DNA of 64,000 bases from PSRI01 sp041484195 (GTDB lineage Bacteria; Bacteroidota; Bacteroidia; Chitinophagales; Chitinophagaceae). Shown piece by piece: positions 1 to 8,356 of the stretch. A model generated the notes under the pieces. The model saw only the letters and a list, made by a program, of their open reading frames with translations. It was not told where the DNA came from and did no database searches. Within the stretch, counting starts at the first letter, position 1. Every line of letters begins with the position of its first letter. A program made the translations under genes and the position numbers. The stretch is from contig JBGPHC010000004.1 in NCBI GenBank assembly GCA_041484195.1, positions 124,001 through 188,000 on the forward strand, read 5' to 3'.

Positions 1-2653
1 AAGCCTGGTCGGCCTCATTCAGTTTCCTTTCTTCTTCCTCCTTCCTGCGCATCAGGGTGAGGAGGGATTCCTCGGTCTGCTTCAGGAACTCGCTCGTCTC
101 ACCGATACTGTTGGCGGCTTCTGTCAATTGCTGGTTGCTGTCTTCAACCTGGGCCTTCAGGTCGAATAGTTGACGATTCCTGAATTCGAATTCCTGATTC
201 AGGGCATTCAACTTGCTTTGCAAACGGGTGAATTGGAGATTGCTGTCATTGTAAGCCTCATGCGCCAAATTGTATTCCTGTTCCGCGTCGGCATAGTCCT
301 GCTCCACGAGCTTCATGGTTTCCTGCGAATCAAACCATTGCTGATTTAATGTTTCCAGTTCTTCACGCGTGTGGGCGATATTGTCATGATTTTCCTGTAG
401 CTGGGATTGCAATTCTTCGAGGCGGAGATTCCCTGTCTCTTCCAGGTGATAAAGGTTTTCCGTTTTATTTTGAAGGGCGAACACCTGGTTGGTCAATTGG
501 TTGATTTCTTCCTGGGCCTGCCTGATCGCATTTTCCTTCAACTGTTCGTTATAAGCCGTGACTTCATTATGTCTTGCCTGAATAGTTGATTTCAATTCAT
601 TCACCACTGATTCCTGCGTGATGATTTCACCCTTTAGCTTTTCGAGGTTCTTGGCGCGGCCAATCTTTTTTCCTTCGAACAATCCTACGCTGCCGCCGGT
701 GAGAGAGTATTTACCCTTCACATATTTACCATGCTTTTCAAGCACCACAGCACCATTGCTCAAGCGCAGGGCCTCTTCATTTTCTGCGATATAAACATTG
801 CTCAGCAGGTATTCAGCAAGCATGCGATATTTTTCATCCACTTCAATCACGTCCATGGCCGGTATGGTATTGACCGGCTGGTGGTCGGCTGGTTTGCTGA
901 ATTGATTCACCCTGTCGAGCAGAAAGAAGTTCGCCTTGCCTTTCTGGTTGGTGTCAAGCAGGTAAACTGCCTTGAGCCCTTCCTCGAGGTCATTGACCAC
1001 ATAGTAGTTCAGGTAGGGTTCCAGTACATTTTCCACCGCCGCACGATATTCTTCTTTTACATAAATAATATCGGTCAGTATGGGCGCGGTGTGATTCCAG
1101 TCAGGATTCCGGTGCAGGAATTTTACGCTGTCGGGATATCCTTCCATGGAGTCGATCAGGCTTTTCAGAAGGTCGTGTTCATTTCTTTTAGAATCGAGCT
1201 TACGGTTCTCTTCTGCCAGTTTGATCCGCAATTTTTCCACTTCAGCCTGGGTCTGGAGTATTTGCTCTTTGGTATATTCATGATGTTCCCGGAGCTGCTG
1301 GAGATCCAGTTTCCTGGTTTCCAGCTCCTCATTCCTTTCCTTTTTTTCTTTTTCCAGTTGCGCTATCTGACCAAGTCGATAGGATTTTTCTTCCTGGGCC
1401 TGGAGGATTCCCCGCTGCAAATTCTGGATAGAGGTATCTGCAACGGCCACCTGCTTTTCAGCTTCAAATTGCCTGCGCTGCAGGACCTGGTTTTCTTTTC
1501 TCAATTCGTCGATGGCGGCCCTCTTCTCATCGAAGACCCGGCGCTTTTCTTCCACTGCTTCTTTCAACCCTTCCAGCCTGCCGGTGAAGTCGCCCAGTTT
1601 CAATTCTTCGTCGCGGATCTGCTCACTGGTGAACTGGATGCTTTCTTCGATACCCTTTAACTGACCTTCCGCTTTCTGCAAAAACTCATTCAGGCTGCCT
1701 TCCCTTTCTTTCAGATATTGCAGCCTTTGAGCGCTCAGGCTTTTTTCGCTTTCCTTGTCGCGGACCGTTCCCAACAAATCGTTGAAAGCGTATTGCATTT
1801 GCTGGAGTTCTTTTTCCCTTTCAATGAAACCTGATTTGTCCTGTTCCAGGCTGGCTTCTTCTACGGCCATCATCGCTTCCAGCTCTATTTTCTTGTCGGT
1901 TTCCGCGTGGTGCTGTTCATTCAGGTCTTTATAAGTAATATTGAAGCCTTCCAGAGTGGCTTTGGCGAGCTCAATACTCAGTTCTTTATAATCTTTTTTG
2001 ATCTCGTAATATTTCTCGGCTTTTTTTGCCTGTCCTTCGAGGGTTTTCAACTGGTTATTGATCTCGAAAAGAAGGTCTTCGATGCGCGCCAAATCCTGCT
2101 CGGTGGCATCCAGTTTTAATCTTGCTTCTTTTTTCCGGGTTTTATAGATGGAGATACCGGCGGCCTGTTCCAGCATGCGGCGGCGACTATTTTCTTTGTC
2201 CTTGATGATATCGTCAACCATACCCAGCTCAATGATTGCATAGCTGTCGGTAGTTACACCCGTATCCAGGAAAAGATTATGGATATCCTTCAGGCGGCAA
2301 CTCACGTCGTTCAACCGGTATTCGCTTTCTCCGCTCTTGTAAAATTTTCGGGTGATGGTAACCGTATTGAATTCGGTGGGCAGGAGGTTCCTGGTATTTT
2401 CGAATGTGAGGCTTACTTCAGCGAGCCCGCTGGCACTGCGGGTGCGGGACCCGTTAAAAACCAGACTTTCCAGGTTTTCGCTCCTCAGGTTACTGATTTT
2501 GTGTTCTCCAATCACCCAGCGGATGGAATCAACGATATTACTCTTACCGCAGCCATTGGGTCCGATGATGCCTGTAATTCCCTCGTCAAAATTGATGGTG
2601 GTCTTGTCAGCAAAACTCTTAAAACCCTTGATTTCTAAACTCTTTAAACGCAC
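1..2653 (-). CDS. smc: Chromosome segregation protein SMC (3' end outside window)
   Basis: SMC is the ATPase arm protein of the bacterial condensin complex that organises and segregates the chromosome. About 884 residues are present of a family length near 1170; the C-terminal arm and ABC half lie beyond base 1. Residues 31-38 read GPNGCGKS (Walker A) after the typical opening RLKSLEIKGFKSFADKT. A long Glu/Lys/Gln-rich coiled coil follows, then a hinge-like globular stretch at about residues 505-660, then coiled coil again. The start is a GTG at 2651-2653, chosen because the conserved N-terminus begins there and no ATG fits. There is no frameshift in the part visible. Large ORFs on the plus strand here are shadows. 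Confidence 0.95.
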   Translation of the reverse strand, partial: MRLKSLEIKGFKSFADKTTINFDEGITGIIGPNGCGKSNIVDSIRWVIGEHKISNLRSENLESLVFNGSRTRSASGLAEVSLTFENTRNLLPTEFNTVTITRKFYKSGESEYRLNDVSCRLKDIHNLFLDTGVTTDSYAIIELGMVDDIIKDKENSRRRMLEQAAGISIYKTRKKEARLKLDATEQDLARIEDLLFEINNQLKTLEGQAKKAEKYYEIKKDYKELSIELAKATLEGFNITYKDLNEQHHAETDKKIELEAMMAVEEASLEQDKSGFIEREKELQQMQYAFNDLLGTVRDKESEKSLSAQRLQYLKEREGSLNEFLQKAEGQLKGIEESIQFTSEQIRDEELKLGDFTGRLEGLKEAVEEKRRVFDEKRAAIDELRKENQVLQRRQFEAEKQVAVADTSIQNLQRGILQAQEEKSYRLGQIAQLEKEKKERNEELETRKLDLQQLREHHEYTKEQILQTQAEVEKLRIKLAEENRKLDSKRNEHDLLKSLIDSMEGYPDSVKFLHRNPDWNHTAPILTDIIYVKEEYRAAVENVLEPYLNYYVVNDLEEGLKAVYLLDTNQKGKANFFLLDRVNQFSKPADHQPVNTIPAMDVIEVDEKYRMLAEYLLSNVYIAENEEALRLSNGAVVLEKHGKYVKGKYSLTGGSVGLFEGKKIGRAKNLEKLKGEIITQESVVNELKSTIQARHNEVTAYNEQLKENAIRQAQEEINQLTNQVFALQNKTENLYHLEETGNLRLEELQSQLQENHDNIAHTREELETLNQQWFDSQETMKLVEQDYADAEQEYNLAHEAYNDSNLQFTRLQSKLNALNQEFEFRNRQLFDLKAQVEDSNQQLTEAANSIGETSEFLKQTEESLLTLMRRKEEEERKLNEADQA

Positions 2654-2679
2654 AGTTCAACAAATTTTATGTAAGCTGG

Positions 2680-2687
2680 CAAATATA
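2680..2687 (-). promoter_or_regulatory. Candidate -7 box for smc
   Basis: The minus strand reads TATATTTG, matching the Bacteroidota TAnnTTTG -7 element, 27 bp upstream of the smc GTG. No clear TTTG is seen 19-21 bp further upstream, so only half of the promoter is supported. Confidence 0.3.
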
Positions 2688-2758
2688 TAGGAAACGGAAT
2701 GAAATTAGCGAAGCCCTTCGGCAACGCCTCCATAATTATTAACGATTTATACACAAAG

Positions 2759-2786
2759 AGCCTGCCGTCAAATTTATGTGCAGGCT
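2759..2786. other. Hairpin between smc and the SIS gene
   Basis: A 7-bp perfect stem (AGCCTGC / GCAGGCT) encloses a 14-base loop. It lies 58 bp beyond the stop of the minus-strand SIS gene and could end that operon, but the run of T expected of an intrinsic terminator is poor (CTTTGTGT on the minus strand). Confidence 0.3.
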
Positions 2787-2843
2787 ATGTGGAAAAGTAA
2801 CAGCGACTATACCTTATGTTAAGAAAAAAGGGAATGAAATGGG

Positions 2844-3605
2844 TCAGACCCCCGCGATTTTTTTCTTATAAACGGCCAGCGCTTCCTCAAGTCGTTGCCG
2901 GGCCGTGGTGTCGCCGGGCACATTATGTGAAGGATGGATATACAGGTGGATTCCTTTATCGGCAAGGATTTCAGCCACTGTAATCACCGTCAGCCAAACA
3001 CAGGTAACAAAGGCCATGGTTGACACGGGGCCCAGTTTATCCTTGTGATTCTTCAGTGGAACGGTGGCATCTTCAACAGGTGCGCAGGTATCCACAACAA
3101 TATCCGCCAAATCAAAAATAGTCTTGCCGCTGGAATGCCTTGTTTGTTTTCCCTTAGCTGCGGCGGCAGAACCAAAGGCAATCACTTTCATCCCTTTTTT
3201 CCGCGCCTCAATGGCCACATCTATATTCACATTATTGATGCCTGAATGCGAAAACAGCCACATGGTATCGCGTGGGTCAAAATCATATCCCTTCATGATT
3301 TCAACGCCATAACCTTCCACTCTTTCCAGGAATACAAACTGGTGCACGCCCATTTCCCCGGTAATACGGGTGAAAAAAGTTAACGGTAATTCGATCATGG
3401 GATGAAATCCTACGAATCCACCGATACGCGGGTACATTTCTTCTATCGGCAAAGTGGCATGTCCACATCCGAAAGTGTGCACCCAACGATCAACCTCAAT
3501 GCTCGCGGCCATTGCTTCAGCCGCCTTCCTGATATTCTCCAATTGCGTTTGTTCTATCTGGTTCATTACATTCCTGGCAGTATTCAGCCATTGCATCGCT
3601 AGCAT
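2844..3605 (-). CDS. SIS-domain phosphosugar protein (UPF0309/COG4821-like)
   Basis: The 253-residue product resembles the stand-alone sugar-isomerase-domain family that binds phosphosugars in the cytoplasm. An N-terminal helix pair is followed by a Rossmann-like SIS fold; the segment MWLFSHSGINNVNIDVA (about residues 115-131) has the Ser-rich phosphosugar-binding look, and IVVDTCAPVEDATV follows near residue 170. It is the last gene of a probable operon with an MFS transporter (22-bp gap) and a ROK kinase, which suggests action on a phosphorylated aminosugar. It is shorter than MurQ etherases (about 300 residues), so etherase activity is only a possibility. The substrate cannot be told from sequence. 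Confidence 0.75.
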   Translation of the reverse strand: MLAMQWLNTARNVMNQIEQTQLENIRKAAEAMAASIEVDRWVHTFGCGHATLPIEEMYPRIGGFVGFHPMIELPLTFFTRITGEMGVHQFVFLERVEGYGVEIMKGYDFDPRDTMWLFSHSGINNVNIDVAIEARKKGMKVIAFGSAAAAKGKQTRHSSGKTIFDLADIVVDTCAPVEDATVPLKNHKDKLGPVSTMAFVTCVWLTVITVAEILADKGIHLYIHPSHNVPGDTTARQRLEEALAVYKKKIAGV

Positions 3606-3627
3606 AAAATGGTTTTAAGAAATTTAA

Positions 3628-4773
3628 TCACTTAATTTTTCTAAAGATAAGAAAGCCCAGGAGGAGCATAATGAAAATCTCAACAAAAGACACGGTGAGA
3701 AGGTGTTGAATGCCGTATGATTGAGCAATAAACCCCATAAGATAGTTGACCAGCATATTGCCAAAGAGGGCGACTACCAGGACCAGGCTGAAAGCGGTGC
3801 CCGATATTTGAGCGTAGCGGCTACCCACCAGGCCCAGCATGATTGGAAATCCTCCGGCAAGCCCCGCGCCTAAAAAGATCAAACCCGTGACGGCCAACCC
3901 GAATGAACCGGCCCATTTCAATATCATACAACCCAGGAATACCAGACCCAATAAAAAAAATAGCATTTTGCTGGCAGGAATACTTCGGAAAACGGATCCC
4001 AGGAGCAAGCGCATGAGGGTCATTCCCGCAACGAAGAGGGAAAGCGCGTATAAGGCCCTGGCTCCGGGTATGGCTAACTGCTTATTGAGGTAGGTGGTGG
4101 TCCAGTTATTGATGATGGCCTCAAAACTGCTTTGGCAAAAAAGGAAAAATGCTATCAGAATGATAAGGGGATCTTTGAGTAAGCTTATGCTGCTGGAAAT
4201 TGGAAATCCCTGCCGGTGCTTGGGAGCCGGAAATTTTATGATGCTGAAGAAAATCCCCGCCAATAAGGTCAGGCATCCAACCGCAGACAATATCGTTTCA
4301 AAAGAATAATAGTCTTTGAGCAGTCCGGATACAAATGGCATTCCCAGCGCGCCGATCCCGAAGAAGACTCCTAGAAGGCTCAGGTTCGCTCCCTTTTCTT
4401 TTTCGCTGATGTCTGACACCAGTGCATTAGTCGCGCCATTGATGGCTCCTCCACTGAGTCCGAAAAAAAATATGCAGACCTTCAGGATGGCGGTTGATCC
4501 TGCGAATGCGATTCCTTCGAAACCCGCGAACATGATGATACATGAAATGGAGAGCAGGATTTTATAGCCGTACCTGTCGCAGATCGGGCCAAATGCCAAA
4601 GAACCTGCCAGCACACCTATCGGAAGAATGGAGAATAAAGTGCCCGCGGCTATTTCGTCCAGTTGAAATTTTGCGCTGAGCCCGGTTGCAACGGACCCCA
4701 GAGTGATCAGGCCAATTCCGAAAATCAACATTCCCAGGCAGGCAGATGAGAATACGAGTTTCCTGCTGAACAT
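3628..4773 (-). CDS. MFS transporter, probable sugar importer
   Basis: A 381-residue inner-membrane protein with about 12 hydrophobic segments and the loop-2 motif FGPICDRYGYK near residues 61-71, typical of the major facilitator superfamily. A long charged loop at about residues 185-200 divides the two six-helix halves. It sits between a ROK-family sugar kinase (27 bp upstream) and a SIS phosphosugar protein (22 bp downstream), all on the minus strand, so import of the sugar that the kinase phosphorylates is the simplest reading. It looks closer to sugar permeases of the FucP/NagP type than to drug exporters, but this is inference from length and context. Confidence 0.8.
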   Translation of the reverse strand: MFSRKLVFSSACLGMLIFGIGLITLGSVATGLSAKFQLDEIAAGTLFSILPIGVLAGSLAFGPICDRYGYKILLSISCIIMFAGFEGIAFAGSTAILKVCIFFFGLSGGAINGATNALVSDISEKEKGANLSLLGVFFGIGALGMPFVSGLLKDYYSFETILSAVGCLTLLAGIFFSIIKFPAPKHRQGFPISSSISLLKDPLIILIAFFLFCQSSFEAIINNWTTTYLNKQLAIPGARALYALSLFVAGMTLMRLLLGSVFRSIPASKMLFFLLGLVFLGCMILKWAGSFGLAVTGLIFLGAGLAGGFPIMLGLVGSRYAQISGTAFSLVLVVALFGNMLVNYLMGFIAQSYGIQHLLTVSFVEIFIMLLLGFLIFRKIK

Positions 4774-4800
4774 ATTTCTTAGAAGTGTTTTGAATTGAAC

Positions 4801-5748
4801 TTAGCGGTTTTGCAGTGCCAGATAACCGGCCCCAAATAGTCCGGCATCCGATCCCAGGGACGCTGCTTCAATGGTGACCATTTGCATGCTTATGGGCTGT
4901 GCCCATTTGGCGGCTTCCTTTTGAATATCCGGAATGAAGCGGGTGGCAGGTCCGAAGACGCCGCCACCGAACAGGATTCTTTCGGGATTAAATAAACTCA
5001 CCAGGTTGGCCACGGCCATTCCCCAATATACAATGCATTGCCTGAACACGGCTTCTGCCATGGAATCATTCTTGTCATAGGCAGAAAATAAATCGTGGGC
5101 CCTGATTTCCCCGGGGGGTTTACTCTTCAATATCCCTGAATACTCGCCGTCTTTCTCCAGGAATTCTCTTGCAAGTTTTGCGATTCCCTCTCCCGATGCA
5201 TAGTGCTCAAAACAACCGCAGCCAATATATTTCTCTTCGAATGGCGCTTGTAGTGCCATCCATCCGATGGCTCCGGCAATATCATGGGCTCCACGCATAA
5301 TGACGCCGTTCACCAAAATACCGGCCCCGATTCCTGTGCCCACGGACAGGAAAATTGCGTTTTCGCAACCCTGCGCATTGCCCTGCCATTTTTCTCCCAG
5401 TATACAACAGGCACGGTCACTGTCTATCAGCACCGGAATGCCAGCGCTTATCTTCCTGATTTCCTCCAATAATGGATAGTCGTCCCATCCGGGAATATTA
5501 GGTGCCCATACGGTGCCGCTTAACTGCCGGCTGATCCCTGGAACACAAATTCCTATGGAACTTATTTTATCGTTTGGTTGAATGTCCGCTGCTAAAAACT
5601 TTTTCGCCTGGCCTGCCACGAGGGCGCCCACTTCTTTTCCCTCCCTGTTCCCGAGCGCCACAATTTCCTTGGCTAAGATATTGCCGGCTTCAGAAAATAA
5701 GGCAGTGGCTAATTTAGTGCCCCCTAAATCGAGTGCCAATACAGACAT
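4801..5748 (-). CDS. ROK family sugar kinase
   Basis: The product (315 residues from the ATG at 5746-5748) is a cytoplasmic ATP-dependent kinase of the ROK family, which includes glucokinase, N-acetylglucosamine kinase and N-acetylmannosamine kinase. The phosphate-1 motif LDLGGTKLATALF opens the protein and the segment SVGTGIGAGILVNG (about residues 137-150) is the phosphate-2 region. The usual zinc motif CxCGxxGCxE is altered to IGCGCFEHYASG, with upstream cysteines missing. An in-frame ATG 27 bp upstream would add residues not seen in the family. It is the first gene of the kinase-MFS-SIS cassette. The substrate is probably a hexose or hexosamine and cannot be fixed from sequence. Confidence 0.85.
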   Translation of the reverse strand: MSVLALDLGGTKLATALFSEAGNILAKEIVALGNREGKEVGALVAGQAKKFLAADIQPNDKISSIGICVPGISRQLSGTVWAPNIPGWDDYPLLEEIRKISAGIPVLIDSDRACCILGEKWQGNAQGCENAIFLSVGTGIGAGILVNGVIMRGAHDIAGAIGWMALQAPFEEKYIGCGCFEHYASGEGIAKLAREFLEKDGEYSGILKSKPPGEIRAHDLFSAYDKNDSMAEAVFRQCIVYWGMAVANLVSLFNPERILFGGGVFGPATRFIPDIQKEAAKWAQPISMQMVTIEAASLGSDAGLFGAGYLALQNR

Positions 5749-5947
5749 AAAGGTTTTGAATAGTATTACCTGCAAAAAGAAATTAAATATAAGGTGATTT
5801 TGATTAAAAGCAGGTCATCCCTGCAGAATGGAGAATTAGGTTAATGTCTGCATGGTATGAAATGAGAGCTGTTGGCCATGAGCTAAGAAGGCTGTTTCCT
5901 GATGGAGAATTACAGCTTCGGGGGCTCGACGCTAATCAGCCTTTTAT

Positions 5948-6385
5948 TCAGGCCGCGGATTGTGCATTATTAAAACTGAATGCTACCACAGTGCCCCGGG
6001 TCCTGCTAGAACTGACACTGATGGCGCCGCCTAATTTTTGAAGCAGGTCTTGCACCTGACCGAGACCGTACACATAGTTGTTCCTGGCGGAACTTATATG
6101 GTCCCTGACCTGCACAGAAGTGAAATTGCCGGTGGAAATTGCGTCAATGTGGATACAATTGCTTTCGGTTTGATTGACAACGGTTGTCAGCAATTTTACG
6201 ATCACAAAAGCCAGCATGTTCTCATCGGTATTGACAGGAATCCAGGGATTCACGTCATTTATGATGAGGCTCTTGCGATTTACGGCTTCCGGAGCGAGTC
6301 CGGCCATCAAATGGTCAACCAATTGATGAAGTTTTATTCTTTCACGGGTTTCGTGGCTTTCACATAAAAGGGTCTGGCTTTTCAT
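5948..6385 (-). CDS. Stand-alone degenerate HATPase_c protein
   Basis: The 145-residue product aligns by eye with only the C-terminal ATPase domain of sensor histidine kinases. IVKLLTTVVNQTESNCIHID (about residues 62-81) corresponds to the N-box helix and strand but lacks the catalytic Asn, and no DxGxG box follows. The end, GLGQVQDLLQKLGGAISVSS then GTVVAFSFN, mirrors the G2 box and last strands. There is no membrane segment, PAS, HAMP or phospho-acceptor His domain. Similar short proteins are, to my recollection, common in Chitinophagaceae with unknown role. ATP binding is doubtful; a scaffold or partner-binding role is possible. It stands alone, with about 200 bp to the ROK gene and 500 bp to the divergent oxidoreductase. 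Confidence 0.6.
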   Translation of the reverse strand: MKSQTLLCESHETRERIKLHQLVDHLMAGLAPEAVNRKSLIINDVNPWIPVNTDENMLAFVIVKLLTTVVNQTESNCIHIDAISTGNFTSVQVRDHISSARNNYVYGLGQVQDLLQKLGGAISVSSSRTRGTVVAFSFNNAQSAA

Positions 6386-6883
6386 AAAGTAGAGTTTAGG
6401 TTTTAAAACGAAATCTTCTATTAGGATCTGGACTATTACTTTATTGTATCAATTCAATTTTCAGATCTCACTCACAGACTCCACGAATGCTATTTCTGCT
6501 GCTGACCAGGAGCATGACGGCCACCCGTCCAAAGACGGTACCTATTTACTGAACAAAATTTTATAGATGCGGAATATGGCAGATTGATTTCTGCCAGGTC
6601 TGGTAATGCAGACCATCCGGTCGGCTGGAATGATCATAAATCCGTTGGGTACGGTAACCGACCTAAAAGAAACGAAAAACTCCTGATTCTATTTTGTCGC
6701 CGGCAGTATTTTGATAGCCGATTGCAGGCAAATGAGATTTCCCGGGCATAATTCCAAGGGTTAAAAGGGAGTGATTCGGGACGAATGAACTTCCAAACCA
6801 AAGGATCACGGCAATCTATGATGCCTGAGGTTTCGGCAATTCTTGATTTGACTCAATATCATAACTTACAGAAAATTTTCAGC
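6386..6883. other. Intergenic region without a recognised gene
   Basis: This 498-bp gap lies between two divergent genes. Short ORFs are not convincing and the in-frame upstream extension of the oxidoreductase from 6785 has no family-like residues. A 6-bp inverted pair (GGTCGG / CCGACC) flanks a GC-moderate stretch at about 6620-6665. No promoter with both Bacteroidota boxes was found. Confidence 0.5.
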
Positions 6884-7879
6884 ATGTCGCGAACCATCCG
6901 CTGGGGCATTCTCGGGCCCGGCCGTATTTCCCGCAAATTTGCATCTGACCTGAAGTTGGTGGACGATGCGGAATTGATTGCTGTGGGCTCCAGGTCTCTC
7001 GAATCCGCCAGGGCATTTGCCAAAGAATATCCTGTCAAATTCCTCCATGACAGCTATGAAGCGCTTGCACAAAATTCCGAAGTTGATGTCATTTATATAT
7101 CCACTCCCCACAACCTCCATTTTGAGAATACCCTGTTATGCCTCTCTCACCAAAAAGCCGTGCTATGCGAAAAACCCTTCGCGATGAATAGCAGGCAGGT
7201 GAAAGAAATGACCGCGCTTGCCAAACAAAAAGGAATTTTCCTGATGGAAGCCTTATGGACTAAGTTCATGCCCCATTATGACCGGGTTATGCAAATGGTT
7301 CGGGAAGGTCGGCTGGGAAAACTCAGGAGTATGCTGGTGAATTTTGGGTTCGCTCCTACTCCACCCATTCCCGCACGCCTTTTAGATCCCGCGCTGGGAG
7401 GAGGAACGATTCTTGACATCGGCATTTATAATGTATTCATCACCCTTTCCGTATTGGGCCTCCCCGATATCATTGAAGCCAGCATGACTCCTGCCGAAAC
7501 GGGGGTGGATGAGCAATGTGCGGTATTGTTCCGCTACAATAACGGAGTCATGGCTCAGCTTTTTTCAAGTTTCAGTTCCAACCTCGCCACCGAGGCTGAT
7601 ATCAATGGCGATAAAGGACGCATCAGGCTCACCACCAGGTTTTATGAACCTTCCACAACCATTGAATATTACCCGGAAAGAGTGGAAAGCAGGCAACTGA
7701 TCCCGGTTCATAAAGAAGCGGGATTCGGATACCAATACGAAGCAAGACATGTGGTGGATTGCTTACAGCGAGGGCTAACCGAAAGCCCCGTTATGAGTCA
7801 TAAGGATAGCATGGAATTGATGCAGATATTGGACAAGATCAGGGAAATCGCGGGGATCAGGTACAAGTCAGATGAATAA
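6884..7879 (+). CDS. Gfo/Idh/MocA family oxidoreductase
   Basis: A cytoplasmic NAD(P)-dependent oxidoreductase of 331 residues. The Rossmann nucleotide-binding motif RWGILGPGRISRKFASDL opens the protein, and the signature EKPFAMNSRQVKEM follows near residue 98. The C-terminal half is the alpha/beta domain that binds substrate, with GGGTILDIGIYNV near residues 168-180. The family oxidises or reduces sugars, inositols and dihydrodiols; the closest look is to the trans-dihydrodiol/xylose dehydrogenase branch. The ATG at 6884 is chosen because family similarity begins there. A VOC gene follows after 34 bp and may be co-transcribed. Confidence 0.85.
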   Translation: MSRTIRWGILGPGRISRKFASDLKLVDDAELIAVGSRSLESARAFAKEYPVKFLHDSYEALAQNSEVDVIYISTPHNLHFENTLLCLSHQKAVLCEKPFAMNSRQVKEMTALAKQKGIFLMEALWTKFMPHYDRVMQMVREGRLGKLRSMLVNFGFAPTPPIPARLLDPALGGGTILDIGIYNVFITLSVLGLPDIIEASMTPAETGVDEQCAVLFRYNNGVMAQLFSSFSSNLATEADINGDKGRIRLTTRFYEPSTTIEYYPERVESRQLIPVHKEAGFGYQYEARHVVDCLQRGLTESPVMSHKDSMELMQILDKIREIAGIRYKSDE

Positions 7880-7913
7880 TCCCATTGTCTTTCTTCACCA
7901 AAATATATCGGCC

Positions 7914-8267
7914 ATGTATAATATTCAAACTTCCAATGTCACCGTCATGGTGAATGACATAGACAAGTCCATTGATTTTTATACCCGGGGATTGGGTCTG
8001 CAACTAAAACAAAGATGGGAAAACCATTACGCGCAAGTGTCGGCACCCGGTGTGGTAATTGGCCTTCATCCTTCAGGCAAAACCAATAATTTCAATAAAG
8101 GAATTTCCATCGGATTCGGAATCGATTCATTGGCTGAAGCCGAAAAGCGATTGAAAGAGCTGGATGTCAGTTTTGAAAATTCAGAGGACAAATCCGGTAA
8201 ATTCGCCAGTTTCAAGGATCCTGATGGAACCCTCTTATATTTTATGGAATCCTCCATGAAGTGGTAG
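7914..8267 (+). CDS. VOC (glyoxalase/bleomycin-resistance fold) protein
   Basis: The 117-residue product has the vicinal oxygen chelate fold: a first beta-alpha-beta-beta-beta module (NVTVMVNDIDKSIDFYTRGL) and a second module ending in FKDPDGTLLYFME, the usual end of single-domain glyoxalase-like proteins. Such proteins bind a divalent metal as a dimer and act on small organic molecules, as lyases, dioxygenases or binding proteins. The ATG at 7914 is preferred over one at 7872, which would overlap the preceding gene and add 14 residues outside the fold. It follows the oxidoreductase by 34 bp. The substrate is unknown. Confidence 0.85.
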   Translation: MYNIQTSNVTVMVNDIDKSIDFYTRGLGLQLKQRWENHYAQVSAPGVVIGLHPSGKTNNFNKGISIGFGIDSLAEAEKRLKELDVSFENSEDKSGKFASFKDPDGTLLYFMESSMKW

Positions 8268-8356
8268 CCAGGTCTGCGAGCCTGGAATTTTCCTCCTGCA
8301 AAAAGCCTCTTAATCCTGATTAATTCCATAATTTCCCCAAGCCAAAACTACTTCGC

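Noticed and set aside
731..1660. Long plus-strand open frame of 309 codons
   Set aside because: It is the antisense shadow of the SMC coiled coil and hinge on the minus strand; its product is rich in Phe and Ile with no family features.
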